Assembly (NCBI RefSeq): GCF_004349265.1
Contig: NZ_SMFL01000001.1
Location: 124,001 to 188,000 of the forward strand
Direction: 5' to 3'
Length of the DNA: 64,000 nucleotides
From: Dyadobacter psychrotolerans
Lineage (GTDB): Bacteria > Bacteroidota > Bacteroidia > Cytophagales > Spirosomataceae
Position 1 is the stretch's first letter. Every line of letters starts with the position of its first letter. The notes under the pieces were generated by a model. The model was given only the letters and a program-made list of their open reading frames with translations. It searched no databases and was not told the origin of the DNA. This document shows, piece after piece, positions 1-8,800 of the stretch. The translations under genes were made by a program, and so were the position numbers.

Positions 1-2
1 CC

Positions 3-188
3 ATTGTTGTCTACGATCAAAATCAGAAGCGCATTCGACCGCAGCAGATGCCAGAGGAAGCCCAGAAAACTGGTCAGCAACAGACTCAGAAAACGGATGA
101 CAAAAAGCCGAGCATCAGTCAACCGGAATCCAAACCCGAGGGTTCACCCTCGGGTGGCAAAAGCAAAAAATCAAAAATGTCTATGTAG
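3..188 (+). CDS. C-terminal end of an unidentified protein (partial, cut by window edge)
   Basis: An open frame enters from the left edge and ends at TAG 186-188. The visible 61 residues begin IVVYDQNQKR and continue into a polar, low-complexity tail rich in Gln, Lys, Pro and Ser, ending in a basic GGKSKKSKMSM stretch. Such tails are common on proteins of Bacteroidota conjugative or mobilizable elements, and the next gene belongs to such a module, but the part seen has no diagnostic domain and I do not name it. An overlapping ATG frame starting at base 4 is Arg-rich and looks like a shadow. Confidence 0.55.
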   Translation: MVVYDQNQKRIRPQQMPEEAQKTGQQQTQKTDDKKPSISQPESKPEGSPSGGKSKKSKMSM

Positions 189-222
189 TTAGCCTTCTGC
201 TTATTCTTAAAACTTAGATGCT

Positions 223-1287
223 ATGGAACAGAAAAATGCAGGCTCAATCGTCTCTGAGATCGATAACTGGAAAGCCAGGGAAGCAAGAATGCAAAAACTG
301 TTTTCTGATGGAATTATTCATGACAGCGCCTTTTTAAAACAGAAACTGAGCTTCTATGACCACCTTCAGGCCAAATATGCCAAAACACCGGACCCGGAAG
401 AAAAAATGGTGCTGGCCATCCTGGCAAAACAAAGAAGCCAGTTGCGCGCACAGGTCTATCCAGGGATCCTTCAGCGTATTTTCAGCCAGGTCATTGAGCC
501 GATCAGACAAAAACATATCCAGCAGCAGCAGACTGTCAAATCCAACCACAATCTCACGGAGCTAAAACAGGCACTGAATGTAGCGGGATTCGGGAATGTA
601 TTCCCTAGGCTGGAAAAACAGCTTCAAAATGGTCATCAACAATTTAAAATCCCGGTTTCCCATTATGTCTCCGTAAATCAAAAGATGGATTACAATTTGT
701 CTTTTTCCAGGGACAAACAGGGGCAATACCGCTTTGAGAACTATCAGGCGACCCTGACTAAAGAAGGCAAGCCCGCTGAGACCCGTTCTCAGGTTTTCAG
801 CAGCCATGAAGCGGTTAATGCCCTGCAGGCCAAAAACCTTTTGGAAGGCAGGGCCATTCACAAAGATAACCACTTCGATTTGTCCGGCAGTCAGCAGCCC
901 GGATGGATCAAACTGGATTTTAACGATAAAGACCCATCAGGCAATCATAAACTCAAAGAGTTCAATCAAGGCTATGGGTTTGATCTTGAAAAAGTCTTAA
1001 AGCAACTTCCGATAGAGAAATCGGACCTGGAAAACCCGCAGAAGCAAAATCTTTTGCTTTCGCTAAAAGACGGCAACCGCGAGCAGGTCCTTTTTAACAG
1101 CCAGGGCAGGACTTACCGGATCTCACTGGAAGCCAATCCACAGTTTAAAACAGTGGATTTGTTTGATGAAAACAGTAAAAAGGTCAGTCTTTTACAACTT
1201 ACCGGACCACAAAAGAAGGAGCCCGAAATCAGGCAAAAACCAACGATTCGGATTATGCATTCCAGAAAAAACGGTGTATCCATCTGA
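223..1287 (+). CDS. DUF3945-like mobile-element protein
   Basis: This 354-residue protein resembles the DUF4099/DUF3945 proteins found in Bacteroidota integrative and conjugative elements. The first 100 or so residues are helical and charged. A central part (about 115-240) includes ISHY/VSV-like beta segments, and the C-terminal part (about 245-320) carries the typical pattern of a GYGFDLEK segment, a stretch of short helices, SLKDGNREQVLFNSQGR and SLEANPQFKTVDLFD. That last motif is what I recognise as DUF3945. The biochemical role of the family is unknown. The gene starts 34 bp after the preceding frame ends, and 13 bp separate its stop from the next ATG, so it probably belongs to one transcript with the small downstream genes. 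Confidence 0.7.
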   Translation: MEQKNAGSIVSEIDNWKAREARMQKLFSDGIIHDSAFLKQKLSFYDHLQAKYAKTPDPEEKMVLAILAKQRSQLRAQVYPGILQRIFSQVIEPIRQKHIQQQQTVKSNHNLTELKQALNVAGFGNVFPRLEKQLQNGHQQFKIPVSHYVSVNQKMDYNLSFSRDKQGQYRFENYQATLTKEGKPAETRSQVFSSHEAVNALQAKNLLEGRAIHKDNHFDLSGSQQPGWIKLDFNDKDPSGNHKLKEFNQGYGFDLEKVLKQLPIEKSDLENPQKQNLLLSLKDGNREQVLFNSQGRTYRISLEANPQFKTVDLFDENSKKVSLLQLTGPQKKEPEIRQKPTIRIMHSRKNGVSI

Positions 1288-1300
1288 TTAATTGCAGCAC

Positions 1301-1627
1301 ATGGAAACAGCCACAATTTTAAGGGGATTCTTTTCAGCTATTGAAAAGGATCCCAGAATAAGCGTCTCACACATTGGCTTATATGTTACGCTGGTCTCAC
1401 TCTGCCAGAGTCAGGGTGAGACAGGATGTTTGGAAATATTCGGTAAAGACGTGATGCTGGCTTCGAAGATTTCCAGTACCGCGACTTACATAAAGCTGCT
1501 GCATGAGCTTATCGATTTCCGGTATCTGCACTACGAGCCATCCTACTACAAACGCAAGGCCAGCAGGATTTCAATTGCCGGCATTCAGGATCATGTCCAA
1601 CCTTATTTGAATCACTATGCAAATTGA
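1301..1627 (+). CDS. Small protein, possible winged-helix fold (paralogue A)
   Basis: A 108-residue protein whose body reads like a short winged-helix module: a helix with HIGLYVTLVSL, a second region ending in MLASKISSTATYIKLLHEL and a final YLHYEPSYYKRKASRIS segment. The gene at 1883-2170 has the same layout (LTIYFALVELF, SRIKAAPTYHKYINEL, YIQYHPSYHPKKGSS), so the two are paralogues. I do not know the family name. A TTG nine bases upstream is in frame, but the ATG at 1301 is the more ordinary start. The stop overlaps the start of the next gene by 11 bp, implying translational coupling. Confidence 0.6.
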   Translation: METATILRGFFSAIEKDPRISVSHIGLYVTLVSLCQSQGETGCLEIFGKDVMLASKISSTATYIKLLHELIDFRYLHYEPSYYKRKASRISIAGIQDHVQPYLNHYAN

Positions 1628-1877
1628 GCTAGTCACCAAAGAAGATTTACAGCTGTTTCGCCAGCAATTACTTAATGATCTGAAATCATTTATGGCCCAG
1701 CCGCAGCCACAACCCGCCCAATGGCTAAGAAGCGGAGAGGTCAGAAAGCTATTAAAAATTTCAGCAGGTACGTTGCAAAACCTTAGGATCACCTCAGTTC
1801 TGAATCCGGTAAAAATCGGTGGCTCCTTTTATTATCAGAGCAGTGAAATTCAGGATATTCTAAGAAACAAACGCTAA
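1617..1877 (+). CDS. Excisionase-like helix-turn-helix protein
   Basis: An 86-residue protein with an N-terminal helix (about 1-30) followed by a MerR/excisionase-like HTH: WLRSGEVRKLLKISAGTLQNLR, then a wing with VKIGGSFYYQSSEIQDIL. This arrangement is typical of HTH_17 proteins in Bacteroidota mobile elements, where they act in excision or as regulators. It lies between two related small proteins and downstream of a DUF3945-like gene, which supports a mobile-element origin. No integrase is visible in the window, so excision itself cannot be inferred. Confidence 0.7.
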   Translation: MQIELVTKEDLQLFRQQLLNDLKSFMAQPQPQPAQWLRSGEVRKLLKISAGTLQNLRITSVLNPVKIGGSFYYQSSEIQDILRNKR

Positions 1878-1882
1878 TCACT

Positions 1883-2170
1883 ATGAGACAGCATCACATT
1901 CCTTTTGGGCTAACCGCCGCTTTAAATGACGGAAGACTAAACGCCTGGCATTTGACAATTTATTTTGCTCTTGTCGAACTATTCAAAAGAAGCAACCAAG
2001 ATGGCCCATTTTCCATATCACGAAAAAAAGTCATGGAACTTTCCAGAATAAAGGCAGCACCTACTTACCATAAATACATTAACGAACTACAAAACCTGGG
2101 ATACATTCAATATCATCCTTCCTATCATCCGAAAAAAGGCAGTTCTGTTAGACTTGTGTTTAGAATTTAA
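1883..2170 (+). CDS. Small protein, possible winged-helix fold (paralogue B)
   Basis: A 95-residue protein, paralogous to the product of 1301-1627: both have a helix with a Y-A/V-L pattern near residue 25, an S-R-K/SKI segment before a TYHKYINEL-type helix, and a tail with two tyrosines and basic residues (YIQYHPSYHPKKGSS). It begins 5 bp after the HTH gene stop. No catalytic motif is visible. A DNA-binding or replication-accessory role for an integrated element is inference only. Confidence 0.6.
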   Translation: MRQHHIPFGLTAALNDGRLNAWHLTIYFALVELFKRSNQDGPFSISRKKVMELSRIKAAPTYHKYINELQNLGYIQYHPSYHPKKGSSVRLVFRI

Positions 2171-2235
2171 ATATTAACAGAATCTACTTGAGAGCTCCTG
2201 TATGTCCCTAAAAATAATTATCCTAATAAAAAAGA

Positions 2236-2465
2236 AGGAACGCCGAAATTTCGGAATTCCTTGATGAACTACTTCTCTTAGATGAACTATTTCTCCTATC
2301 AATAATGATAGAGGACGCAAGTAAAGCAAAAAATTTGCGTTAAAACGCTGTATCGATAATCTTCTACACGAAGTAAAATCTGACGCTCTGTTAATTGTCA
2401 ATCCTGCTTCAACGATTTCTAAAATCAAAGTTCAAAAGCAGCCGGCCAGAAAAGTGAATAAATGA
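2236..2465 (+). pseudogene. Fragment of an unidentified gene, frameshifted
   Basis: Two adjacent plus-strand frames read like protein. The first runs through NAEISEFLDELLLLDELF to MIEDASKAKNLR and stops at 2341-2343. The second picks up as KRCIDNLLHEVKSDALLIVN and ends KQPARKVNK at 2463-2465. One extra A in the six-A run near 2329 would join them into a continuous peptide. No start codon is evident upstream (an in-frame TAA sits just before). It is best taken as a decayed remnant; the family is not recognised. Confidence 0.3.
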
Positions 2466-2706
2466 TCAGAAAGCATACCGGATTTTGCAATAAGGAATCA
2501 TTTCATGGCAAAGCTCGACCAACTCCTTAAGGACATGCCGTTTCAGGTTGTTTTTGTAACGCACATTACGCTGACCAGTCTGGCTGTATTTCAGGACGCC
2601 ACAATACTTTCTCGGCTTTTGGATGCCAAAGCATGTTCACATCATGTATCTGCTCATTGTGAGTCAGGAAGATAATTTCGGTTGCCAGTTGCCACTTTAG
2701 CTTCAC
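2466..2706 (-). pseudogene. Decayed fragment of an unidentified gene
   Basis: Reading the minus strand downstream of the repressor gene, a frame from a GTG at 2706 gives VKLKWQLATEIIFLTHNEQI and continues to KAEKVLWRPEIQPDWSA with a stop at 2566-2568. A second overlapping frame gives RNVRYKNNLKRHVLKELVEL and ends CKIRYAF at 2466-2468. Both look coding and a single frameshift could join them. I cannot assign a family. The fragment ends exactly where the convergent plus-strand fragment ends, consistent with a scrap zone at the element boundary. Confidence 0.3.
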
Positions 2707-2732
2707 GGAATATCTGGAAAAAAGTTAACTCA

Positions 2733-3539
2733 TCATTTATTACCGACCAACTCCGTAACCTGCTTTTGAACGTCCAATAGCACTTTCATGATCTGATCGT
2801 TACCTTCTATATTGGGTATCTCCTTGCTTTGAAAGCTATAAAATTCCCAGATTTCCAAAACTTCTTCGGCACTGACGGTATAGGGATCGTAAATACAGTT
2901 ATATGAACTCAGGAGAATGGTCGCATCATCATTTACTGTTACCTGTTTGAATACAAAGTCCTTCTCACCACTTAACACCACGATGCAGGGTGTTTGGGGT
3001 TTTATGCTTTTCCAGTCCTGAACAAACATGCAGGTGATATCGCTGTCTTCCGGTATGGGCAGCATCGAATCGCCTTCTGTTGGAAAAATCCGGTAGGTTT
3101 TATCTCTGGGAAGGTTAGGCATCGAGAATTTGGGGAGCTTAGCCAGATATTGAGGATCAGCATATCCGCTACGGTAACCAGCTTTTGCTTTTACCGGGAC
3201 GTATTCAACATTCTCTTTATTACCCTTGTCCACTGTGATGGCTAAAATTCTAATATTGCTGCCCGTCATATACACATCATTACCCGCTTCCAGATCCCTG
3301 AGTTTTAATTCAGAAAGCTTTGACAAATCGACTTTTAATAGATTATCCACACTTATTTTAAAATACATAGAGTAATTCAAATAGTCATCTGGCTGAGGGG
3401 CCTTGGTATGTCCGTTTTCCAGTGCGTTAAGCTTGGAACGGGTTAAACCAAGTTTTTCTGCAAGTGTTTCCTGGCTAAGATTTTTGCGTTCACGAAGGAA
3501 TTTAATGTTGCCGGAAAAAAATATTCTTTGACTGTTCAT
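2733..3539 (-). CDS. LexA-like self-cleaving repressor (XRE HTH + S24 peptidase)
   Basis: A 268-residue regulator if translation starts at 3539 (MNSQRIFF). Residues about 10-65 form an XRE-type HTH (LRERKNLSQETLAEKLGL). The C-terminal half is an S24/LexA peptidase: an Ala-Gly cleavage site at 120-121 (KAKAGYRSGY), the nucleophile Ser158 in EGDSMLP and the general base Lys198 in DFVFKQV. A longer frame starting at 3578 would run through the palindromic operator, so the internal ATG is preferred. It is divergent from imuA. By family logic, RecA filaments formed after DNA damage would trigger self-cleavage and derepress imuA-imuB-dnaE2 as well as the repressor itself. Confidence 0.85.
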   Translation of the reverse strand: MNSQRIFFSGNIKFLRERKNLSQETLAEKLGLTRSKLNALENGHTKAPQPDDYLNYSMYFKISVDNLLKVDLSKLSELKLRDLEAGNDVYMTGSNIRILAITVDKGNKENVEYVPVKAKAGYRSGYADPQYLAKLPKFSMPNLPRDKTYRIFPTEGDSMLPIPEDSDITCMFVQDWKSIKPQTPCIVVLSGEKDFVFKQVTVNDDATILLSSYNCIYDPYTVSAEEVLEIWEFYSFQSKEIPNIEGNDQIMKVLLDVQKQVTELVGNK

Positions 3540-3568
3540 CTTTTGTTTGTTATTATTACAATCAACAC

Positions 3569-3599
3569 TTTGGTACAAATCGTATCAAATGTAATTTTA
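3569..3599 (+). promoter_or_regulatory. imuA promoter with palindromic repressor operator
   Basis: A Bacteroidota-type promoter fits here: TTTG at 3569-3572, a spacer of exactly 19 bases, then TAATTTTA at 3592-3599 (one mismatch to TANNTTTG). An imperfect inverted repeat, TTTGGTAC and GTATCAAA around a 5-base centre (3569-3589), covers the -33 box and spacer. Bound repressor would block polymerase. The palindrome also lies just ahead of the divergent repressor gene, so autoregulation is plausible. Binding is inferred from position and symmetry. Confidence 0.6.
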
Positions 3600-3611
3600 A
3601 ATATTTAGATT

Positions 3612-4355
3612 ATGATACAGGCCATAAATAAAATTGACATTTTTCAGCAGCTGCAAAAGCAAATACACACTTTGCAGGGCTTTCGCACTCCCACGGAAAG
3701 TCAGCGCGTCGATTTTGGCCTGGGGATCATTGAAAGATCATTTACAGGTAACATTTTTCCAACAGGCGCTATCCACGAGCTGATCAGCGCTGGCCGCGAA
3801 GACGCTGCGGCAACCACGGGTTTTATGGCAGGTCTTTTGGGCAAGATGATGCAGCGCGGTGGCATTTGTCTATGGATCAGCCAAAAGAGAACGCTGTTCC
3901 CTCCTGCCCTGAAATTTTTCGGAATTGATCCGGACCGGGTTGTTTTTATTGATGTTAAAAACGAGAAAGACCTTCTGTGGATGGTGGAAGAGTCCCTTAA
4001 ATGCCAGGCGCTTTCTGCTGTGGTCGGTGAGTTAAAAGAGCTGAATTTGACTGAATCCAGAAGGTTACAGCTTGCCGTTGAGCAAAGCCGCGTGACTGGT
4101 CTGTTGCACCGGCTCAATCCGCGCCGTATCGAAAACACGGCCTGCACGGCGCGATGGAAAATAACGCCGCTTGCCAGTAGTTTAGATCCTGAAATGCCCG
4201 GAATGGGCTTTGCCCGATGGAACATTGAGCTTTTAAAGGCCAGAAACGGTGAGCCGGGTCAGTGGCAGCTTCAATGGATCAACGGATCGTTTGATTATAG
4301 CGCGGTTAAGCCTAGTATTTTATCAGATGAAGATCAACTACTAAAAGCCGGATGA
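3612..4355 (+). CDS. imuA: ImuA, RecA-like accessory protein of translesion synthesis
   Basis: This 247-residue protein is the ImuA (SulA/RecA-like) partner of ImuB and DnaE2. The N-terminus has QLQKQIHTLQGF, then a RecA-type core that begins after IFPTGAIHELIS and shows ICLWISQKRTLFPPAL, RVVFIDVKNEKDLLW and a later SRRLQLAVEQSRVTGLL segment. As in the family, a canonical Walker A motif is not visible. ImuA is thought to support the mutasome physically. Two bases separate its stop from the imuB start, and it sits 73 bp from the repressor start. Confidence 0.88.
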   Translation: MIQAINKIDIFQQLQKQIHTLQGFRTPTESQRVDFGLGIIERSFTGNIFPTGAIHELISAGREDAAATTGFMAGLLGKMMQRGGICLWISQKRTLFPPALKFFGIDPDRVVFIDVKNEKDLLWMVEESLKCQALSAVVGELKELNLTESRRLQLAVEQSRVTGLLHRLNPRRIENTACTARWKITPLASSLDPEMPGMGFARWNIELLKARNGEPGQWQLQWINGSFDYSAVKPSILSDEDQLLKAG

Positions 4356-4356
4356 T

Positions 4357-5853
4357 ATGAAAAGATACGTCTCTATCTGGTTTCGGCATTTGATCACAGA
4401 CCGCTGGGTGATCCGTCACCCGGATTTAAAAGATACCGCCTTTGTGCTGGCTGCGCCTAAGGCTGGAAGAATGGTAATTACCGCTGCAAGTGCCGACGCT
4501 GAAAAACAGGGAATCCTTTCAGGAATGGTCGTAGCCGACGCGCGCGCTGTTGAGCCAAACTTACAGGTATTTGAAGATAAACCGGGTCTCGCTGCCCGTC
4601 TGCTTTCTGCTTTGGCCGAATGGTGTCTTCGGTATACACCCATTGTGGCTGTTGACTGTGACAGCGGTCTGATCCTGGATATCACAGGCTGCGCGCATCT
4701 TTGGGGAAGTGAACGCGCTTACATGAAAGACATTACTGCACGTCTTCGCGGCTCGGGATACGATGTGCGCGCTGCTGTTGCAGACACGATTGGGGCGGCC
4801 TGGGCTGTTTGTCACTATGGAAGAATTACGCCACTGATCGAACCTTGCAAACAATCGCAGGCAATAGCACCGCTCCCACCGGCGGCTCTTCGGCTGGATG
4901 CAGGTATTCTTGAACGAATGAATAAACTTGGCTTTTACCAGATCGGCAGTTTTATCAGTATGCCGCGCTCTATTCTTCGCCGCCGCTTTGGTCAGCAGCT
5001 GCTCTCGCGTCTGGATCAGGCCTTAGGTCAGCTCACTGAAAACATCCTGCCGGTCTGCCCTGTCGAACCTTACCAGGAAAGGTTGCCCTGCCTGGAACCA
5101 ATCAGAACAGCGCCAGCCATAGAAATGGCTTTGAGTAAATTACTGGAAGTGTTGTGCAGCCGCCTTTTAAAAGAATCCAAAGGAATCCGAAAAGTGTTAT
5201 TTAAAGCATTCAGAATGGATGGCGGAGTGCAGCAAATTGAAATCGGCACTAATAGCGCAAGCTGCAATCAGCAGCATTTGTTCCGGCTTTTTCAACTCAA
5301 AGTTTCTTCTCTGCGCCCTGATCTGGGCTTTGAGCTATTTATTTTGGAAGCACCTGTTGTAGAAGATGTTGAGCAGACTCAGGAAACACTCTGGAATATA
5401 TCCGGAAGCAATGATCAGGCTGAAATCGCTGAACTGCTCGATCGGTTGACCGGCCGAGGTGGCATGGACATCGTTCACCGCTATTTGCCTGATGAGCATT
5501 ATTGGCCGGAGCGCTCGATTAAAACGGCTACTTCCCTGCTGGATAAACCACAGACCAAATGGCGCACCGACCGGCCGCGGCCGGTAAGTCTATTGCCACA
5601 ACCGGAACTGATCCAGGTTTCAGCGCCCGTTCCGGACTACCCGCCGATGCTGTTTCGTTACAAGGGTCAGGTGCATAAAATAAAAAAAGCAGACGGACCC
5701 GAACGTATAGAGCAGGAATGGTGGATCCAGGACGGTCTGCAACGGGATTACTACTGTGTGGAAGATGAAAATGGAGCGCGTTACTGGATCTTCCGGCTCG
5801 GTCACTATGGAACGAATCAACCGGAGTGGTTTATACACGGATTTTTCTGTTGA
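4357..5853 (+). CDS. imuB: ImuB, catalytically dead Y-family polymerase
   Basis: A 498-residue Y-family polymerase relative that acts as the hub linking DnaE2 to the sliding clamp. The N-terminal strand reads YVSIWFRHL, where active Y polymerases carry an acidic catalytic residue, and the second acidic motif is replaced by DCDSGLILDITG. Loss of these residues is the hallmark of ImuB. Later come a helix-hairpin-helix-like thumb (MNKLGFYQIGSFISMPRSIL) and a little-finger-like part. The C-terminal region from about 390 includes WRTDRPRPVSLLPQPELI, typical of the family. It lies between imuA and dnaE2 in the classic order and its stop is 17 bp from the DnaE2 start. Confidence 0.9.
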   Translation: MKRYVSIWFRHLITDRWVIRHPDLKDTAFVLAAPKAGRMVITAASADAEKQGILSGMVVADARAVEPNLQVFEDKPGLAARLLSALAEWCLRYTPIVAVDCDSGLILDITGCAHLWGSERAYMKDITARLRGSGYDVRAAVADTIGAAWAVCHYGRITPLIEPCKQSQAIAPLPPAALRLDAGILERMNKLGFYQIGSFISMPRSILRRRFGQQLLSRLDQALGQLTENILPVCPVEPYQERLPCLEPIRTAPAIEMALSKLLEVLCSRLLKESKGIRKVLFKAFRMDGGVQQIEIGTNSASCNQQHLFRLFQLKVSSLRPDLGFELFILEAPVVEDVEQTQETLWNISGSNDQAEIAELLDRLTGRGGMDIVHRYLPDEHYWPERSIKTATSLLDKPQTKWRTDRPRPVSLLPQPELIQVSAPVPDYPPMLFRYKGQVHKIKKADGPERIEQEWWIQDGLQRDYYCVEDENGARYWIFRLGHYGTNQPEWFIHGFFC

Positions 5854-5870
5854 TAAAAATACCATTAGCC

Positions 5871-8800
5871 ATGAATTATACAGAATTACAGGTTACGACC
5901 AATTTCAGTTTCCTCAGGGGCGGATCGCACCCCGAGGAAATCGTTGAGCAGGCAGTAGCGCTCGGCTATGAACAAATTGCCATTACCGACCACAATACGC
6001 TCTCAGGAATCGTAAGGGCACATTCAGCTGCCAAAGCAAAAAACATCCGCATCATCGCGGCCTGCCGGCTGAACCTGATTGATGGCCCCAGCCTTCTGGC
6101 CTATCCGACTGACAAGGATGCTTATGCCAGGCTTTCAGGCCTGCTATCGTTGGGAAACCTTCGGACTGAAAAGGGTAAATGTGATCTTTATAAGGCCGAC
6201 GTTTATTCCCATGCGGAAGGGATGCTTTTCATCGTGCTGCCGCCGGCAAGTTTGAATGAAGCCTTTGAATTTGACCCCTCCTTTACCGTTCATCTTAAAG
6301 AGTACCGGCGCGTGCTGGGGGATGCGGTATTTCTGGGAGCAAACCGCTCTTATAGGGGTGATGATGGCAAAATGCTGTTTCGTCTTGACCAGCTCGCAGC
6401 CCGCCTTGATATTCCTATGGTCGCCACCAATGATGTGCATTACCACCATCCAGCCCGAAGACAGCTTCAGGATATTGTTACCTGTATCCGCGAGAAATGT
6501 ACGATCTACAATGCCGGCTTCCGACTGCATCAAAATGCGGAGCGGTACCTGAAATCAAAAAAGGAAATGGCCCGGCTTTTCCGCCACTACCCGGATGCGA
6601 TCCTTCGCAGTGAGCAAATCGCTCAGGCTTGCCAGTTCTCTTTGGATTCTCTTCAATATGTCTATCCGGAGGAGATCACCAGTGAAGGCCGCACGCCGCT
6701 TGAAGAGCTGACCTTTTTAGCCTGGAAAGGAGCGCATGAGTTTTATGGTGAGACCTTGCCAGAAAAGATAAGCTCCGCCATTAAATACGAGCTGATATTC
6801 ATTGAAGAAATGCAATACGCTGCCTACTTTCTGACTGTTTATGATATCGTACGCTTTGCGCGTGATCAGGGAATTTTATGTCAGGGCCGGGGCTCAGCTG
6901 CCAATTCCACTATCTGTTTCTGTCTGGGTATTACCTCGGTAGATCCGACCAAATTCGATCTTCTTTTTGAGCGTTTTATCTCTTCGGCCCGCAATGAGCC
7001 GCCTGATATCGATGTCGATTTTGAGCATGAAAGGCGCGAGGAGGTTATACAATATATTTACCGTAAGTACGGCCGTGACCGCTCTGCGATTGTCGCTACG
7101 GTCACCCAGCTACACCAGAAAGGCGCCATCCGCGATGTGGCCAAGGCAATGGGATTATCTGTTGATGCGATTAACCGTCTTTCAAGCTCGATCTGGGAAT
7201 TTACCGATGAGTGGTTTGAGGGCAAAAGAATCAGCGAGCATGGCTTTAATCCTGACGATGAACATCTTTGTAAGGTACTGGATCTGACCCAACAGTTTAT
7301 GGGTTTTCCCAGGCAGTTGGGACAACACACGGGTGGCTTTGTGATCACCCAGGGCAAGATCACCGATTTATGCCCGATCATAAATGCGCGCATGGCAGAC
7401 CGCACCAACATCGAGTGGAACAAGGATGACATCGACGCGCTGGGCTTTTTAAAAATTGATATTCTTGCGCTCGGAATGCTTACCTGCATTAGAAAAGCGT
7501 TTGATCTGGCCAAGGCGCATTATGGTCTCAACCTTACCCTGGCCAATATACCACAGGACGATCCGGTCGTCTATGATATGATCTGCCACGCTGATACAGT
7601 GGGTGTTTTTCAGATCGAAAGCCGCGCGCAGATGTCGATGCTGCCACGGCTGAAACCAAGATGTTTTTATGATCTGGTCATCGAAGTAGCCATCGTTCGC
7701 CCAGGCCCCATTCAAGGCGATATGGTTCATCCATATCTCAGGCGGCGAAATGGCGAAGAACCTGTTGAATATCCTTCAAAAGAGCTCGAAGACATTTTGG
7801 GCCGTACGCTGGGTGTACCCCTTTTCCAGGAGCAGGCTATGAAAATTGCCATTGTGGCAGCTGGTTTTACTCCTGCCGAAGCAGATGGATTGCGGCGCAG
7901 TATGGCCACCTTTAAAGCAAAAGGCCTTGTTAGCCAGTATGAGAAAAAACTCGTTGATGGTATGATAGCAAAAGGATATACCGAAGAGTTCGCCCGGCGC
8001 GTCTTTAAGCAGCTGGAAGGCTTTGGCAGTTATGGTTTTCCCGAAAGTCATGCTGCCAGTTTTGCCCTATTGGTTTATGTTTCCAGCTGGATCAAATGTT
8101 ACTACCCCGAAATCTTTGCTGCTGCTTTGCTCAACAGTATGCCAATGGGCTTTTATCAGCCCGCTCAGATTGTTATTGATGCAAAAAAACATGCTGTAAA
8201 GGTACGGCCTGTGGATGTAAATCTTTCGCAGTGGGATAATATTTTGGAGGAAAAATCAGGTAAATACCACGCAATCCGTCTGGGCTTCCGGCAGGTTAAA
8301 GGACTTAGGGAGATGGATATGTGGGTACTTCTTAATGGCAGGATCAGCCCCTACAACAGCATACACGCCATCCGTGATGCGGGAGTAGGTCAGGCCGCAC
8401 TGGAACGACTCGCTGACGCGGATGCTTTCCGGTCAATGTCTTTGGACCGCCGCCAGGCCATGTGGGAAGCGTCCGCCTTGGCGGATCGCCCCATGGGTCT
8501 TTTTACAGGTCAGGACTCACAAAGCCAGTTTGAGCCCAAAGTCGACCTTCCAAAAATGACCGCCTCTGAGCACGTCGTGCAGGATTATGCATCTACCTCT
8601 CTATCCTTAAAAGCACACCCCGTCAGCTTTGTTCGGCCCGAGCTGGAATTGCAATATGCCGTACCTACCGGAAATTTAGGCAACTATAAAGACGGAATGA
8701 TTATCCGCGTGGCGGGTCTGGTACTCGTCCGTCAGCGGCCTGGCACAGCAGGCGGTGTGTGTTTTATAACCATTGAAGACGAAACAGGCTTTGCCAATTT

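Noticed and set aside
2174..2428. 84-codon minus ORF in the fragment zone
   Set aside because: It overlaps a plus-strand frame with better protein character and lacks any family pattern.
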